A DNA stretch of 64,000 nt, from assembly GCA_963843605.1 (NCBI GenBank), contig CAWJLA010000002.1:62001-126000 (forward strand), read 5' to 3'. The notes beneath the pieces were generated by a model that saw only the letters and a list, made by a program, of their open reading frames with translations, searched no databases and was not told where the DNA came from. How positions within the stretch are numbered: the stretch's first letter is position 1; each line of letters opens with the position of its first letter. Made by a program: the position numbers and the translations under genes. Origin of the DNA: FEN-1297 sp963843605 (lineage in GTDB: Bacteria; Bacteroidota; Ignavibacteria; Ignavibacteriales; Ignavibacteriaceae). This document shows, piece by piece, positions 1 to 9,160 of the stretch.

Positions 1-60
1 TTGCACAGAGTACTCACTGAGTTGCACCGAGTTTTTTAGTGCTCCCTAATCCGGATTCGA

Positions 61-1056
61 TTATGCCCGCCAGTCTCTTTCTGCTCTAGGTTTATTGGCA
101 AGTATGTCCTCAATTTGCTTCATAACTTCTCCGGTAACTTTAGCAACTGCATCTATAGCTTTCATATTTTTCTTCACCTGTTCCGGTTTGGATGAACCTG
201 TTATAACCGTACTTACGTTCGGGTTTTTTAAGCACCATGCAAGAGCAAGATCCGCCTGTGAAATACCAAGTTCTTTGGCAATCGGTTCAAGTTTCTTAAC
301 TTTTTCAATTTTCTTTTTACCTTCTTCATTCAAGATAGAATTCTTAAGCCATTCGTATCCCCCCAGGGCCAGTCTCGACCCGTCGGGAATACCGTTGTTG
401 TATTTTCCAGTAAGTAATCCGCTGGCGAGCGGACTCCATATAGTAGTACCCAATCCGAACTCTTCATACAGCGGTTTGAATTCATTTTCAACCTTTTCCC
501 TATGGAACATATTATATTCCGGCTGTTCCATTGCAGGAGGAATTAAATGTTCTCTAACCGCAAACTGGTATGCCTTCATTATCTGATCCGCCGACCATTC
601 GCTGGTTCCCCAATAGAATGCTTTTCCCTGGTTAACTATACTGCTCATAGCTCTTACTGTTTCTTCAATGGGTGTATGAAGATCGGGGCGATGACAAAAT
701 ATAAGATCAACATAATCCGTCTGCAGCCTTTTTAATGCGGCGTTTGTTCCTTCAACAATATGCTTCATAGACAGCCCCGTATCGTTCGGTCCCCCGCCGC
801 CCCAGAATATTTTTGTCGAAAGCACCAGATCGGATCGTTTCCATCCCATTTTTTTTATCACATTTCCCATCATCAATTCTGCTTTGCCGGCTGAGTATGC
901 TTCCGCGTTATCGAAAAAATTTACGCCCGCATCATAGGCTTCTTTCATACAATTATATGCAACGTCTTCTCCCACCTGATCGCCGAAAGTAACCCATGCA
1001 CCGAATGAAAGTGCGGATACTTTGATCCCCGCTTTACCTAAATTACGATATTCCAT
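61..1056 (-). CDS. Aldo/keto reductase (voltage-gated K+ channel beta-like family)
   Basis: Complete 331-aa NADPH-dependent aldo/keto reductase, probably cytosolic and acting on small aldehydes or ketones. The N-terminus MEYRNLGKAGIKVSALSFG is the usual AKR beginning. The catalytic Asp/Tyr segment FFDNAEAYSAGKAELMMG lies near residue 48, the catalytic Lys in LVLSTKIFWGG near residue 80, and the His in VDLIFCHRPD near residue 117. The C-terminal cofactor-binding motif VITGSSKPEQVKKN fits the Kv-beta/YghZ-type subgroup, whose length this matches. The start is supported by a GGAG sequence just upstream of the ATG. It stands alone with no close co-directional partner, so the substrate cannot be inferred. 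Confidence 0.93.
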   Translation of the reverse strand: MEYRNLGKAGIKVSALSFGAWVTFGDQVGEDVAYNCMKEAYDAGVNFFDNAEAYSAGKAELMMGNVIKKMGWKRSDLVLSTKIFWGGGGPNDTGLSMKHIVEGTNAALKRLQTDYVDLIFCHRPDLHTPIEETVRAMSSIVNQGKAFYWGTSEWSADQIMKAYQFAVREHLIPPAMEQPEYNMFHREKVENEFKPLYEEFGLGTTIWSPLASGLLTGKYNNGIPDGSRLALGGYEWLKNSILNEEGKKKIEKVKKLEPIAKELGISQADLALAWCLKNPNVSTVITGSSKPEQVKKNMKAIDAVAKVTGEVMKQIEDILANKPRAERDWRA

Positions 1057-1485
1057 TTCATCTCCGATTTGTTCGTTAATAAGTTAAACTGTAGCATAAA
1101 GCTATAGAATATTTCTTAATTTTAATATCCGTCGAATAATTCATTAAATTGTCCGCGTTTATTACTCCCTTCCCGTCCGGCTTTATTAAATTGCAGCAAT
1201 GAATGAAAATATATCAGATTCTTTTGTATATCCGGCAGTTACAATTACAGCAATGGCTCCTCCCTTTAATTTACAAAGATAAAAAACATTTACAATACTT
1301 GTCCTTTAACCGGCCATGCTGAATTTTCAAAATCTTTGAAGATGATATATTTCACAAACGCTTATCTGTCCGGAGATGAAGTTAAGTTGGAAAAAGAAAT
1401 AAAAAACCCGCACCTTTACAGGTTGCGGGCTCGGGGGAGGGAAAAAAGAAAAGTTTAACACTATTACCAGTTTTTAAATACCTGC
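1057..1485. other. Intergenic region, no gene seen
   Basis: This gap lies upstream of the aldo/keto reductase and downstream of the small FnIII-like gene, both on the minus strand. It contains the terminator at 1395-1429. No convincing reading frame, RNA gene or repeat was recognised in the remainder, which must hold the reductase promoter. Confidence 0.6.
1395..1429 (-). terminator. Rho-independent terminator of the FnIII-like gene
   Basis: On the minus strand a GC stem CCCGC/GCGGG, with a one-base bulge and an inner ACCT/AGGT stem closing a 4-nt loop, is followed directly by TTTTTTATTT. Stem spans 1407-1429 and the U-tract 1395-1406. It sits about 57 bases beyond the stop codon of the gene at 1486. 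Confidence 0.85.
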
Positions 1486-1911
1486 CTAACTATGAACTTT
1501 TTCTTTCAGAATTTCTATTTTAAGTCCCTCTTGAATAACTTTTACATAATTACTCGGACCGCTTTCTACGCCTTCATTAAAAATCCCGGTGATATAATAT
1601 ATAAACATGTGATCATAACTGCGGTTTTCAATTTTGTCGATGTAATTAGTATCGGAAACAGTTTTAATTTTTATAAAATCTATTTTATGCAAATTATTCA
1701 TACCTCCGGAAATCGGAAATATTGCGCGATATATATTAAACTGGTCAACTGCTTCGGGATTAACAATATCCCAAATTAATTTTATCTGATTTTCATTTAA
1801 GTTGGATCGTAAGTTTGACGGACCGAGTAATTGTGAGTGTGCAATTGATTTTATGAGTATCGGCGGTGTTACTATGGCAAATAATGTTTTTACCATCTTT
1901 TCATTCAGCAT
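1486..1911 (-). CDS. Small secreted FnIII-like domain protein
   Basis: 141-aa protein of unknown specific role. The start at 1911 is chosen over an in-frame TTG five codons upstream because GGGAGG lies about 7 bases before this ATG and overlaps the TTG alternative. The first ~25 residues (MLNEKMVKTLFAIVTPPILI) are hydrophobic and signal-like, although not a textbook signal peptide. The rest has the pattern of one fibronectin type III domain: IKLIWDIVNPEAVDQFNIYR for the A-C strands, TNYIDKI in the middle, and YYITGIFNEGVESGPSNYVK for the last strands. Such isolated FnIII proteins are common on FCB-group cell surfaces. A terminator follows. Family assignment is by pattern only. Confidence 0.6.
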   Translation of the reverse strand: MLNEKMVKTLFAIVTPPILIKSIAHSQLLGPSNLRSNLNENQIKLIWDIVNPEAVDQFNIYRAIFPISGGMNNLHKIDFIKIKTVSDTNYIDKIENRSYDHMFIYYITGIFNEGVESGPSNYVKVIQEGLKIEILKEKVHS

Positions 1912-2651
1912 ATTCAAACCTCCCAAAAAATTTAATTCTATAGATTTCGATAATTAAATTTGAAGCATTAAAGCTTGCTTGCAATTACTCTTAGCAATCG
2001 AGTTGACTATGAATAGATTACAATTTCCAATATTTTGAAATCAATCGAAGGGAGAAATCTCTTGCGTTTAAGGGATTTCCCTTTCCGAAATTTCGGATTC
2101 CTTCGAATGACTTATCCGGGTCTAATGATTTTATTTCATTTTTGTTAATTTTTAATAACTCCTTATATTTTATTGTCCGCTTGCTATTCCATTTCCCCGA
2201 GATTCAAACTAATTCGATTTTTAGACTCAAAAGATGTACCAGCAGTAGGATTTATCCCAATATTGTGATTATGAATCATTTTTGAACTTTTCAATGAATA
2301 GGATAAATGCAGGAATTATAGCAATAAATGCAGGAATCGATAATTCCTTGTGTTTTTAAGCGTTTTTTGCAATTATATTTTTGAAGAGACAAAGAATAAC
2401 GGCGGAATCCGGTAATATTTTTTTAATTTAAAGTTATAAATTACGCGGGTGGAATGGGTCAATCTGTTATAAAAGAAGTAGATTTAATTAAAGATCAAGA
2501 TTAAACTGTTACTAAAAATACAGGAGGTTTTGCTTTAACTTTGCAAATTCCTTTAATTCGGACTAATACCGGATATATTATTTATTTCCCCTTTAATTAG
2601 AATATTACCGCGGTATAAAGAAGTTCTTGAATTGTGAAATATCGATTTAAA
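1912..2651. other. Long intergenic region with a possible gene relic
   Basis: About 740 bases between two minus-strand genes. Most shows nothing recognisable. On the plus strand 2430-2600 forms a 57-codon frame interrupted by one TAA at 2502-2504. The reading on both sides of that stop looks protein-like (NYAGGMGQSVIKEVDLIK before, TGGFALTLQIPLIRTNTG after), so it may be a decayed coding remnant. No start codon with a ribosome site is evident. Confidence 0.35.
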
Positions 2652-5324
2652 TTAGATTTTTTTATGTTTTGCAAGTTTTCCGTTAGAATTGTAATTGTGA
2701 GCCACTATTTTTTGCAGGAATACATGATACCGGTTAGGCAGTTTCTTAAACTTATAATTGAGTTTTTCGTTTAATTGAGATAAAGGGACATCCTGCTCAA
2801 TATTCTTTAAAAGATTATTTATGTACTCTTCAATTTTATTCTTTACTCTCTCCGTTATCATTACATCCTCGGAGCCGGCAATATTGTAAGCGGCTCTCTG
2901 GCTGTCAAAATCGTGATTACAATATTCCCGGAAGCATACACCCCTCAGATATTCCGAAACGGTGCTTCTGTGAAGCCCTCCGAGTTCGTTGGCGGTTTCG
3001 GTTATTGCACTGTGAGAAAACCCTTTTTCTCTGAGTTTAACAATTATTTGACCTTCAACGTCAAATTTATTTTTAAGCGAAGTAATAATTTCCACCGGCA
3101 GATTCTTAATTTTAATTAAATTATTGTTCTCCACTTTTGTAAGTATTGCCGATCTTTTAATTACGTTTTCAAGTTGTCGCACATTGCCGGGCCAGTTATA
3201 ATTAAAAAATGCTTCCATTACAGATTTGGAAATGCTTAAATGATCTGCTTTTTCTTTTTTCAAAAAATAATCGATCAACGCAGGAATATCGTTCTTCCTT
3301 GTTCTTAACGGCGGAAGCATAATTTTTATTACATTTAGCCGGTAATACAAATCTTCCCGGAATTTGCCGTTTTTTACTAATTCTTCTATATTTTTATTAG
3401 AGGCCGCTACAATACGAACGTCAACTTTAACAGTGTCATTACCCCCTACGCGGTTAAATTCTCCCGACTGAAGCACCCGCAGTAGTTTAGTTTGAAATAA
3501 TTCGTTTGTTTCGGTTATTTCATCTAAAAATATCGTTCCGTTATCGGCAGTTTCGAAATAACCTTTCCTCATTTTACCGGCACCGGTAAAAGCCCCTTCC
3601 TCGTGACCGAATAACTCGCTCTCCAGCAAAGTTTCCGGAACCGCGCCGCAGTTTATTGCTATGAATTTCTTCTTATTCCGCTCACTTAAATTATGAATAA
3701 CTTTTGCAATTAATTCTTTACCGGTACCGCTTTCACCGGAAAGAAGTACTGTCGCATTTGTAGGAGCTATTTTCTTGGCAAAATTAACCACCTCTTCCAT
3801 CTTACTGTTTTTACTGAAGATAATACCTTCATGCTCATGATTATCTTTTTTCTTAGTACTGTAGGGAGAAAGATCCATGAACTTTGTAGTTAAATTCTGC
3901 AATTCGGATTGATAATTAGTCAGTTGTTCGGATGAATCATTACCGTCAGTATTTGTCTGCATTCCGTGAAGTGTTTGCTCAAGGCGTGTTATTTTCTGTT
4001 TGCTTTTATTCAAAATAGATTCAATGCTGTGCTTCTCTCTCTCGACCTTTTCGGAATGCACCAGCACAAGATTATATTGATAGGCAATTGCAGATAGGAA
4101 AACTATAATAGAAAAAATAACGGGCTGTATCGAGAAAATAACGTTCAGATTAAAAAAGAGAAATGATACCGCAAGATAAACGATTATCAGCAAGCCGGAA
4201 AAAAGAATAGCTTTAAGCAGCCCGTATTTTTTATCCCATATAATATAGAATATCAGTCCGGCCATTAACATTGAAAGAATCAGACTTACCCAAAACGGAA
4301 TATCATACAGAAATCTTTGTCTCAGGATAGTATCCAGCACATTTGCATGGATACCAATAAAGGGAAATTTACTATCGTAAGGCGTAGAAGCAAACTGGCT
4401 GGTTCTTTTTCCCATTAAACCTATAAGAACAATCTTATCCTGGAAATCTTTCAACTGCGGCGGCATTTTATTAGTTCTTAAATAAGCGTAGTACATGCTT
4501 AAAAAATTTGAAATAGACAGCATATTCAAACTCTTAATACCGCCGCAATAGTTTATTAGCATCTGGGAATTCTTGGTAGGTATATTTATTGTTTTATCGC
4601 CGTTTCGTACAATAATGTTGTCGTTATTTATTATTATTGAATCTTTAGGCAGATGGTAATAAATCCGCGCTAACTCAAGTCCGAACGCGGGTATGAGCTC
4701 ACCGATCTTCATAAATTTCAAATTTGAATCCGCATTGGCTAAAGCCAGCGGAACCTTCCTAATCGATACGTCGCCTTCAAAATTTAAATGACCGAAACCG
4801 GCGGCATTCCTTAAAAGCCATGGAAATGGCGTTTCCAGTCCTGCACCATAGAATATATTGGATGAGTCATTGCGTGCCGAGGAAATAGAATCTGAAATTT
4901 CATTTTTTGGTTTTAGCTCAGTATCTACTACAGAATTGCTTTTTATCATGTCAAAATAGCCGCCCACGCAAACTCTTCCGGATTTTTTGATTGCTGCCAC
5001 CAGCCAGGAGGCCTGAGTAGGATAATCAGGACTGTTTTTATCGAATATATTATCTATGCCTATAGCTTTAACGTTAAGATTTGACAAATAGTCTATAATC
5101 CTAGCGTAATACACCCATTTTAAAGGAACCCGGCCCAATGAATCCATTATGGCTTTGTCAATATAAAGCGTCATAATTGATGAATCTACTTTTACTTGGC
5201 CGCGCATTTTAAATTGAAGGTCGGTATAATCACTGTCGAGACGCTTAAATGGATTGCTGAAGAGTAAATGCAGCAATAGCATAGCTATTAATAATAGGAA
5301 ATAAACTTTTGTTCTTTTTATCAT
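2652..5324 (-). CDS. CHASE2-sensor sigma-54-dependent transcriptional activator
   Basis: 890-aa membrane-bound enhancer-binding protein. An N-terminal membrane anchor (residues 8-24) precedes an extracytoplasmic CHASE2 domain (about 28-330). Three hydrophobic segments follow between about 343 and 420, then a coiled coil (about 425-480), the sigma-54 interaction AAA+ domain (about 500-735) and a C-terminal helix-turn-helix. Walker A GESGTGKE is near 530, the sigma-54 loop GAFTGA near 577 and Walker B GTIFLDE near 596. The C-terminal GLHRSTVSEYLRG (near 800) looks like the DNA-recognition region. It therefore should couple an external or membrane signal directly to sigma-54 promoters without a separate kinase. 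No receiver domain is present. It is isolated, so the regulon is not evident. No clear Shine-Dalgarno precedes the ATG. Confidence 0.93.
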   Translation of the reverse strand: MIKRTKVYFLLLIAMLLLHLLFSNPFKRLDSDYTDLQFKMRGQVKVDSSIMTLYIDKAIMDSLGRVPLKWVYYARIIDYLSNLNVKAIGIDNIFDKNSPDYPTQASWLVAAIKKSGRVCVGGYFDMIKSNSVVDTELKPKNEISDSISSARNDSSNIFYGAGLETPFPWLLRNAAGFGHLNFEGDVSIRKVPLALANADSNLKFMKIGELIPAFGLELARIYYHLPKDSIIINNDNIIVRNGDKTINIPTKNSQMLINYCGGIKSLNMLSISNFLSMYYAYLRTNKMPPQLKDFQDKIVLIGLMGKRTSQFASTPYDSKFPFIGIHANVLDTILRQRFLYDIPFWVSLILSMLMAGLIFYIIWDKKYGLLKAILFSGLLIIVYLAVSFLFFNLNVIFSIQPVIFSIIVFLSAIAYQYNLVLVHSEKVEREKHSIESILNKSKQKITRLEQTLHGMQTNTDGNDSSEQLTNYQSELQNLTTKFMDLSPYSTKKKDNHEHEGIIFSKNSKMEEVVNFAKKIAPTNATVLLSGESGTGKELIAKVIHNLSERNKKKFIAINCGAVPETLLESELFGHEEGAFTGAGKMRKGYFETADNGTIFLDEITETNELFQTKLLRVLQSGEFNRVGGNDTVKVDVRIVAASNKNIEELVKNGKFREDLYYRLNVIKIMLPPLRTRKNDIPALIDYFLKKEKADHLSISKSVMEAFFNYNWPGNVRQLENVIKRSAILTKVENNNLIKIKNLPVEIITSLKNKFDVEGQIIVKLREKGFSHSAITETANELGGLHRSTVSEYLRGVCFREYCNHDFDSQRAAYNIAGSEDVMITERVKNKIEEYINNLLKNIEQDVPLSQLNEKLNYKFKKLPNRYHVFLQKIVAHNYNSNGKLAKHKKI

Positions 5325-5862
5325 TTATGATTTTTAAAAATTTTTTGTACTAAAAAGTAAAAATCAGATATTTTGCTCCCCCTTCGCTAATTGAATATAA
5401 TTATTTCTTTTTGAGTGCATTTAAAATTCTGCAGTTTCACTTTATTTATTAATACAGATATTACAAAAACCGAATAAATGTTTAATTAAATATTTTCAGC
5501 TCAACTTTAATTTTCCAACGGGAGTTTTAGGGGAATGCTTAACTGGAATATAATAAAAAAGGACATACTTTATTTAATATTAAACTACATTTTTTCACAA
5601 TAACGTAATATCTACGACGCGTTCATTCATTTGTATTCATAACCAATGTACATCAAAAAGGAAAGAATTAAATATTAATACCCGGTAACAGATTAAACTC
5701 ACATCCCTCCCTAAAATACATCATGAATCTAATCAAATAATTGATATATGTAAATGACTAAAATCATCCTATCCAGGGTAAACAGATTCCCCTTGTCATT
5801 ACTTCAAAATTATAAATAACAAAGATATACGGCTGTTTTTATAACTGTTATAATTTAATAGA
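5325..5862. other. Intergenic region, nothing recognised
   Basis: This 538-base AT-rich gap lies upstream of the sigma-54 activator and downstream of the SDR. No RNA gene, repeat or convincing reading frame was found; a 22-codon frame at 5535 was considered and rejected. Confidence 0.5.
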
Positions 5863-6597
5863 TCAATGATTCATTACGGGAAATAATGCTTCTCTTTTCT
5901 GTCTCATATTCTCGGCCATGCCTACAGCATATTCATAAACGTTTTCTCTAATTGCCTCCATTGCTTCCTTTAAAAATTCGTCAACATGAATACCTCCGTG
6001 AGTACTATTCGGATCGCTCCTTCTTTCTTTTCCGAGCTCGGTATCCACAGAAGGAGGCGCAATTTCAAATATTTTGATATTTGCGTTTTTTAGTTGATGA
6101 CGCATCGATAATGAAATAGAATGCAACGCAGATTTTGTAGCACAATATAACGCTACCGATGATATCGGAGCAAAGGCCAGACCTGAGGTAATGTTAATTA
6201 TGGCAGAATTCTTTCTATTTGCAAAATGCCTAGTAAAAAGCGAGCTTAAGTGTATCGGTGCAGTAAGATTTGTTTCAATTTCTTCATTAACTTTTTCCAT
6301 ATTCACCGGACCGGTGAAATCCGTAACCAGTTGAACTCCCGCATTGTTTATCAATATATTTGTTTCGGGATAATTACTAATTACCCAGGATGCCAACGAA
6401 TTCCTCTGCTCCGTTTTACTTATGTCGCATAACCTGGTTACTATATCTTTACTTCTTTTTTTTATTTCGATTAATCTTTCTTCCCTTCTACCGCAAATTA
6501 TAACCTTATTTCCCAATTCTAAAAATCTTTCTGCAAAAGCCAAACCTATTCCGGATGTGCCCCCAGTTATTACTATAGTATTCCCTGTCATCTCCAT
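5863..6597 (-). CDS. Short-chain dehydrogenase/reductase (DltE-like)
   Basis: 244-aa classical SDR using NAD(P)H. The Rossmann motif TGGTSGIG is at residues 12-19, a basic cofactor-discriminating ICGRREER follows at about 34, and the structural NNAG is near residue 84. The catalytic Ser lies in NITSGLAFAP and the catalytic pair in YCATKSALHS. The sequence resembles the DltE-type oxidoreductases, whose substrate is generally unknown; the name does not imply a role in D-alanylation. Its ATG is preceded by GGAG at good spacing. It is monocistronic here, with more than 500 bases on either side, so context does not help with function. Confidence 0.9.
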   Translation of the reverse strand: MEMTGNTIVITGGTSGIGLAFAERFLELGNKVIICGRREERLIEIKKRSKDIVTRLCDISKTEQRNSLASWVISNYPETNILINNAGVQLVTDFTGPVNMEKVNEEIETNLTAPIHLSSLFTRHFANRKNSAIINITSGLAFAPISSVALYCATKSALHSISLSMRHQLKNANIKIFEIAPPSVDTELGKERRSDPNSTHGGIHVDEFLKEAMEAIRENVYEYAVGMAENMRQKREALFPVMNH

Positions 6598-7135
6598 TTA
6601 CCATTCTCCGAATTAATAAACTGATTGTTATGATTAATTTAAAATACTTTACAAACCTAGGCCGTGCAAAAATGATTTAAATAACATTTAAAGTCAGTTG
6701 CAACTCCGGTCATGAATATAAAATCCCAGAACTCAATCTGCAAATATATCAATGTAATTTAACTCATATAAACTCCCGGTATGCATTTATATTTATCTTG
6801 ATTGATAAAATTTATTAAGCAGCTCACAAAATTAAATAACCCAATTATTTTTAAAATATTACCGAACTATATATCCGATTCGAAATTTTTTATGTATGTA
6901 CCGGTAACCGGCCGCAGACAATAAATATTGAAAGAGATAAATCAAGATGTATCGAATTTCGAAATTTTTCGCAAAACATTTGTTTAGCCGGAATAATGTT
7001 AAATATAATTACGCATTTGCTTTAGGAGACATCCCAGATTTTATATTTTAATTAAATTTTAAGTTATAATTATCGTCTTATCCGTATAAAATTACATTAT
7101 TAAATTATTTTTTGTTAAAATATTCTGAGGCTATA
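6598..7135. other. Divergent intergenic region with promoters
   Basis: 538 bases between the divergently transcribed SDR and tricorn-protease genes, so promoters for both must lie here. It is very AT-rich; no operator-like inverted repeat or RNA gene stood out. Confidence 0.5.
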
Positions 7136-9160
7136 ATGAATTCATTCAAAACCGGAAAGATTTCATTTCTTTTCACCATTTTAGTATTATTTTTCTCTAA
7201 TATTCTTTACGCACAAAATGAACAGACATCTTCAAATGAATTGTGCAGGTACCCAACGCTTCACGGCAGCGAAATTGTTTTTGAAGCCGGGGGCAATTTA
7301 TGGAAGGTAGATCGTTCAGGCGGAACGGCCTCACGTTTAACTACCGATAAAGGCTTCGACATAATGCCTCGTTTTTCACCCGACGGTAAAACAATTGCTT
7401 TTACCGGAGACTATGACGGCAATACAGACGTCTATACAATACCTGCAGAAGGCGGACCGGTAAAACGTCTTACTTATCATTCGGATGTTACTCAAGATGC
7501 TCCGCTGAGATGGGGGCCGGATAATATGGTTGTAACATGGACTCCCGACAGCAAGAACATTGTTTTTCTTTCCCGCCGCAATACATTTAATTCATGGTTC
7601 GGTCAGCTTTTTAAAATCCCTGTTACCGGCGGACTTCCGGAACAGCTTGCCGTTCCAAAAGGCGGAGTTACTTCTTTCAGCCCGGACGGGAATAAAATAG
7701 CATATAACAGGATTTTCAGAAATTTTCGTACATGGAAAAAATATTACGGAGGATTGGCGCAGGATATCTGGATATATGACTTTGCGACAAAAAAAATTGA
7801 ACGTGTAACAGATTGGAAGGGTACAGACACATATCCGATGTGGTATAACAATACGATTTATTTTGCGTCTGACCGCGGACCAGAAAACCGGATGAATATC
7901 TGGGCCTATGATATTTCTTCAAAACAATTCAGGCAAGTTACCCATTTTAAAGATTATGATATCGATTGGCCCAGTCTGGGCAACGACGGGATTGTATTTC
8001 AAGACGGCGGATCTCTTTATGTAATGGATTTGCCTGGCGAAAAGCTGCACAAGTTAAAAGTAACAGTCCCCGATGACGGTGTACGTTCCAGAGCTCAATG
8101 GACGGACGTAAGTAAATTAATCCAGTCTTTTGACATAGCACCAAACGGTAAAAGAGCACTGTTCGGGGCCAGGGGCGATATATTTACCGTACCGGAAGAA
8201 CACGGTAATACCCGCAATCTTACTCAAACATCTCAGGCGCGGGAACAATATCCTTCATGGTCGCCCGACGGGAAGTGGATAGCTTACACAACAGATAAAA
8301 CCGGAGAAAGCGAAATTGCAATTAGACCGTCAGAAGGCGGCGGAAAAGAATTAATTTTAACCGATACTAAAAGCGGTTATTACTACAGTCCCGTTTGGGC
8401 ACCCAACAGCGACAAGCTTGCGTTCTCCGATAATTCGCACATTCTCTGGTACCTGGATTTAAAAGATAAAAAGCCGGTTAAGGTTGATCAGGATATGTAT
8501 ACCGAAATTCATGACTACAGCTGGTCGCCTGACGGTTTATGGATTGCGTACAGTAAAACCGGCGATAATAATTTTAATGATATTTACCTCTACAGTGTAA
8601 AAGATAATAAAGTCTCGCGCATAAGCACAGGAATGAACAGCGATACTGAACCGGTATTCGGTTCCGAAGGCAAATATCTATATTTTATCTCGGCAAGACA
8701 TGAGAATTCGGCTCTCAGTGAATCGGAATTTAACATTGCCACGCTGAAGATGGACGGAATTTATGTTACCACTTTACAGAAGGATGAAGCCTCACCGTTC
8801 GCACCGCGTTCGGATGAAGGCAGCAACGAGAAAAAGGATAGCTCAAAACAAAAAATAAAAGAATGGAAACCCGGCGCAATACCGGCAATGCACATTGACC
8901 TGGAAGGTTTAATCGAACGTTCGGTACCGCTTCAAATTCCTTCAAACGACATTGAAGGGTTAATGACTTTCAAGGGTCTGGTCTATTATATGACTTCGTC
9001 TCCTTTCACTATCGAAGGACGACTGCCAGGACAGAATTCCGATTTGAATACCTTCGATATGGAAAAGAGAAAAAATTCTGTAATAGCAAAAGATATAGCA
9101 GGATATGCATTAAGCGCCGACGGAAGTAAAATCCTTTTAAACAGAAAGATAAGTACTTGA
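7136..9160 (+). CDS. Tricorn-type protease, N-terminal part (frameshifted)
   Basis: First 674 residues of a tricorn/S41 protease. The ATG at 7136 is preferred to an upstream TTG because GAGG precedes it and because it begins a good signal peptide (MNSFKTGKISFLFTILVLFF, cleavage near YAQ), so the enzyme should be exported. The rest is beta-propeller: repeated PD40/TolB-like motifs such as RFSPDGKTIAF, SWSPDGKWIAY and SWSPDGLWIAY. The frame ends in TGA at 9158 just after ALSADGSKILLNRK, but the plus-1 frame continues as DKYLISSAKPAEK, which is the expected sequence. One base is missing around 9143-9148. The two parts together give about 1,110 residues, normal for the bacterial family. Confidence 0.9.
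   Translation: MNSFKTGKISFLFTILVLFFSNILYAQNEQTSSNELCRYPTLHGSEIVFEAGGNLWKVDRSGGTASRLTTDKGFDIMPRFSPDGKTIAFTGDYDGNTDVYTIPAEGGPVKRLTYHSDVTQDAPLRWGPDNMVVTWTPDSKNIVFLSRRNTFNSWFGQLFKIPVTGGLPEQLAVPKGGVTSFSPDGNKIAYNRIFRNFRTWKKYYGGLAQDIWIYDFATKKIERVTDWKGTDTYPMWYNNTIYFASDRGPENRMNIWAYDISSKQFRQVTHFKDYDIDWPSLGNDGIVFQDGGSLYVMDLPGEKLHKLKVTVPDDGVRSRAQWTDVSKLIQSFDIAPNGKRALFGARGDIFTVPEEHGNTRNLTQTSQAREQYPSWSPDGKWIAYTTDKTGESEIAIRPSEGGGKELILTDTKSGYYYSPVWAPNSDKLAFSDNSHILWYLDLKDKKPVKVDQDMYTEIHDYSWSPDGLWIAYSKTGDNNFNDIYLYSVKDNKVSRISTGMNSDTEPVFGSEGKYLYFISARHENSALSESEFNIATLKMDGIYVTTLQKDEASPFAPRSDEGSNEKKDSSKQKIKEWKPGAIPAMHIDLEGLIERSVPLQIPSNDIEGLMTFKGLVYYMTSSPFTIEGRLPGQNSDLNTFDMEKRKNSVIAKDIAGYALSADGSKILLNRKIST

Noticed and set aside
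5535..5603. 22-codon frame starting ATG CTT AAC TGG
   Set aside because: The purine-rich upstream sequence is poorly spaced, and the frame is short, AT-rich and without family resemblance.
9143..9160. Programmed -1 frameshift in the tricorn gene at AGA-AAG
   Set aside because: A slip from AAG to AAA would give the right product, but there is no strong slippery heptamer or downstream structure, and six other unrelated genes show similar indels, so a consensus error is simpler.
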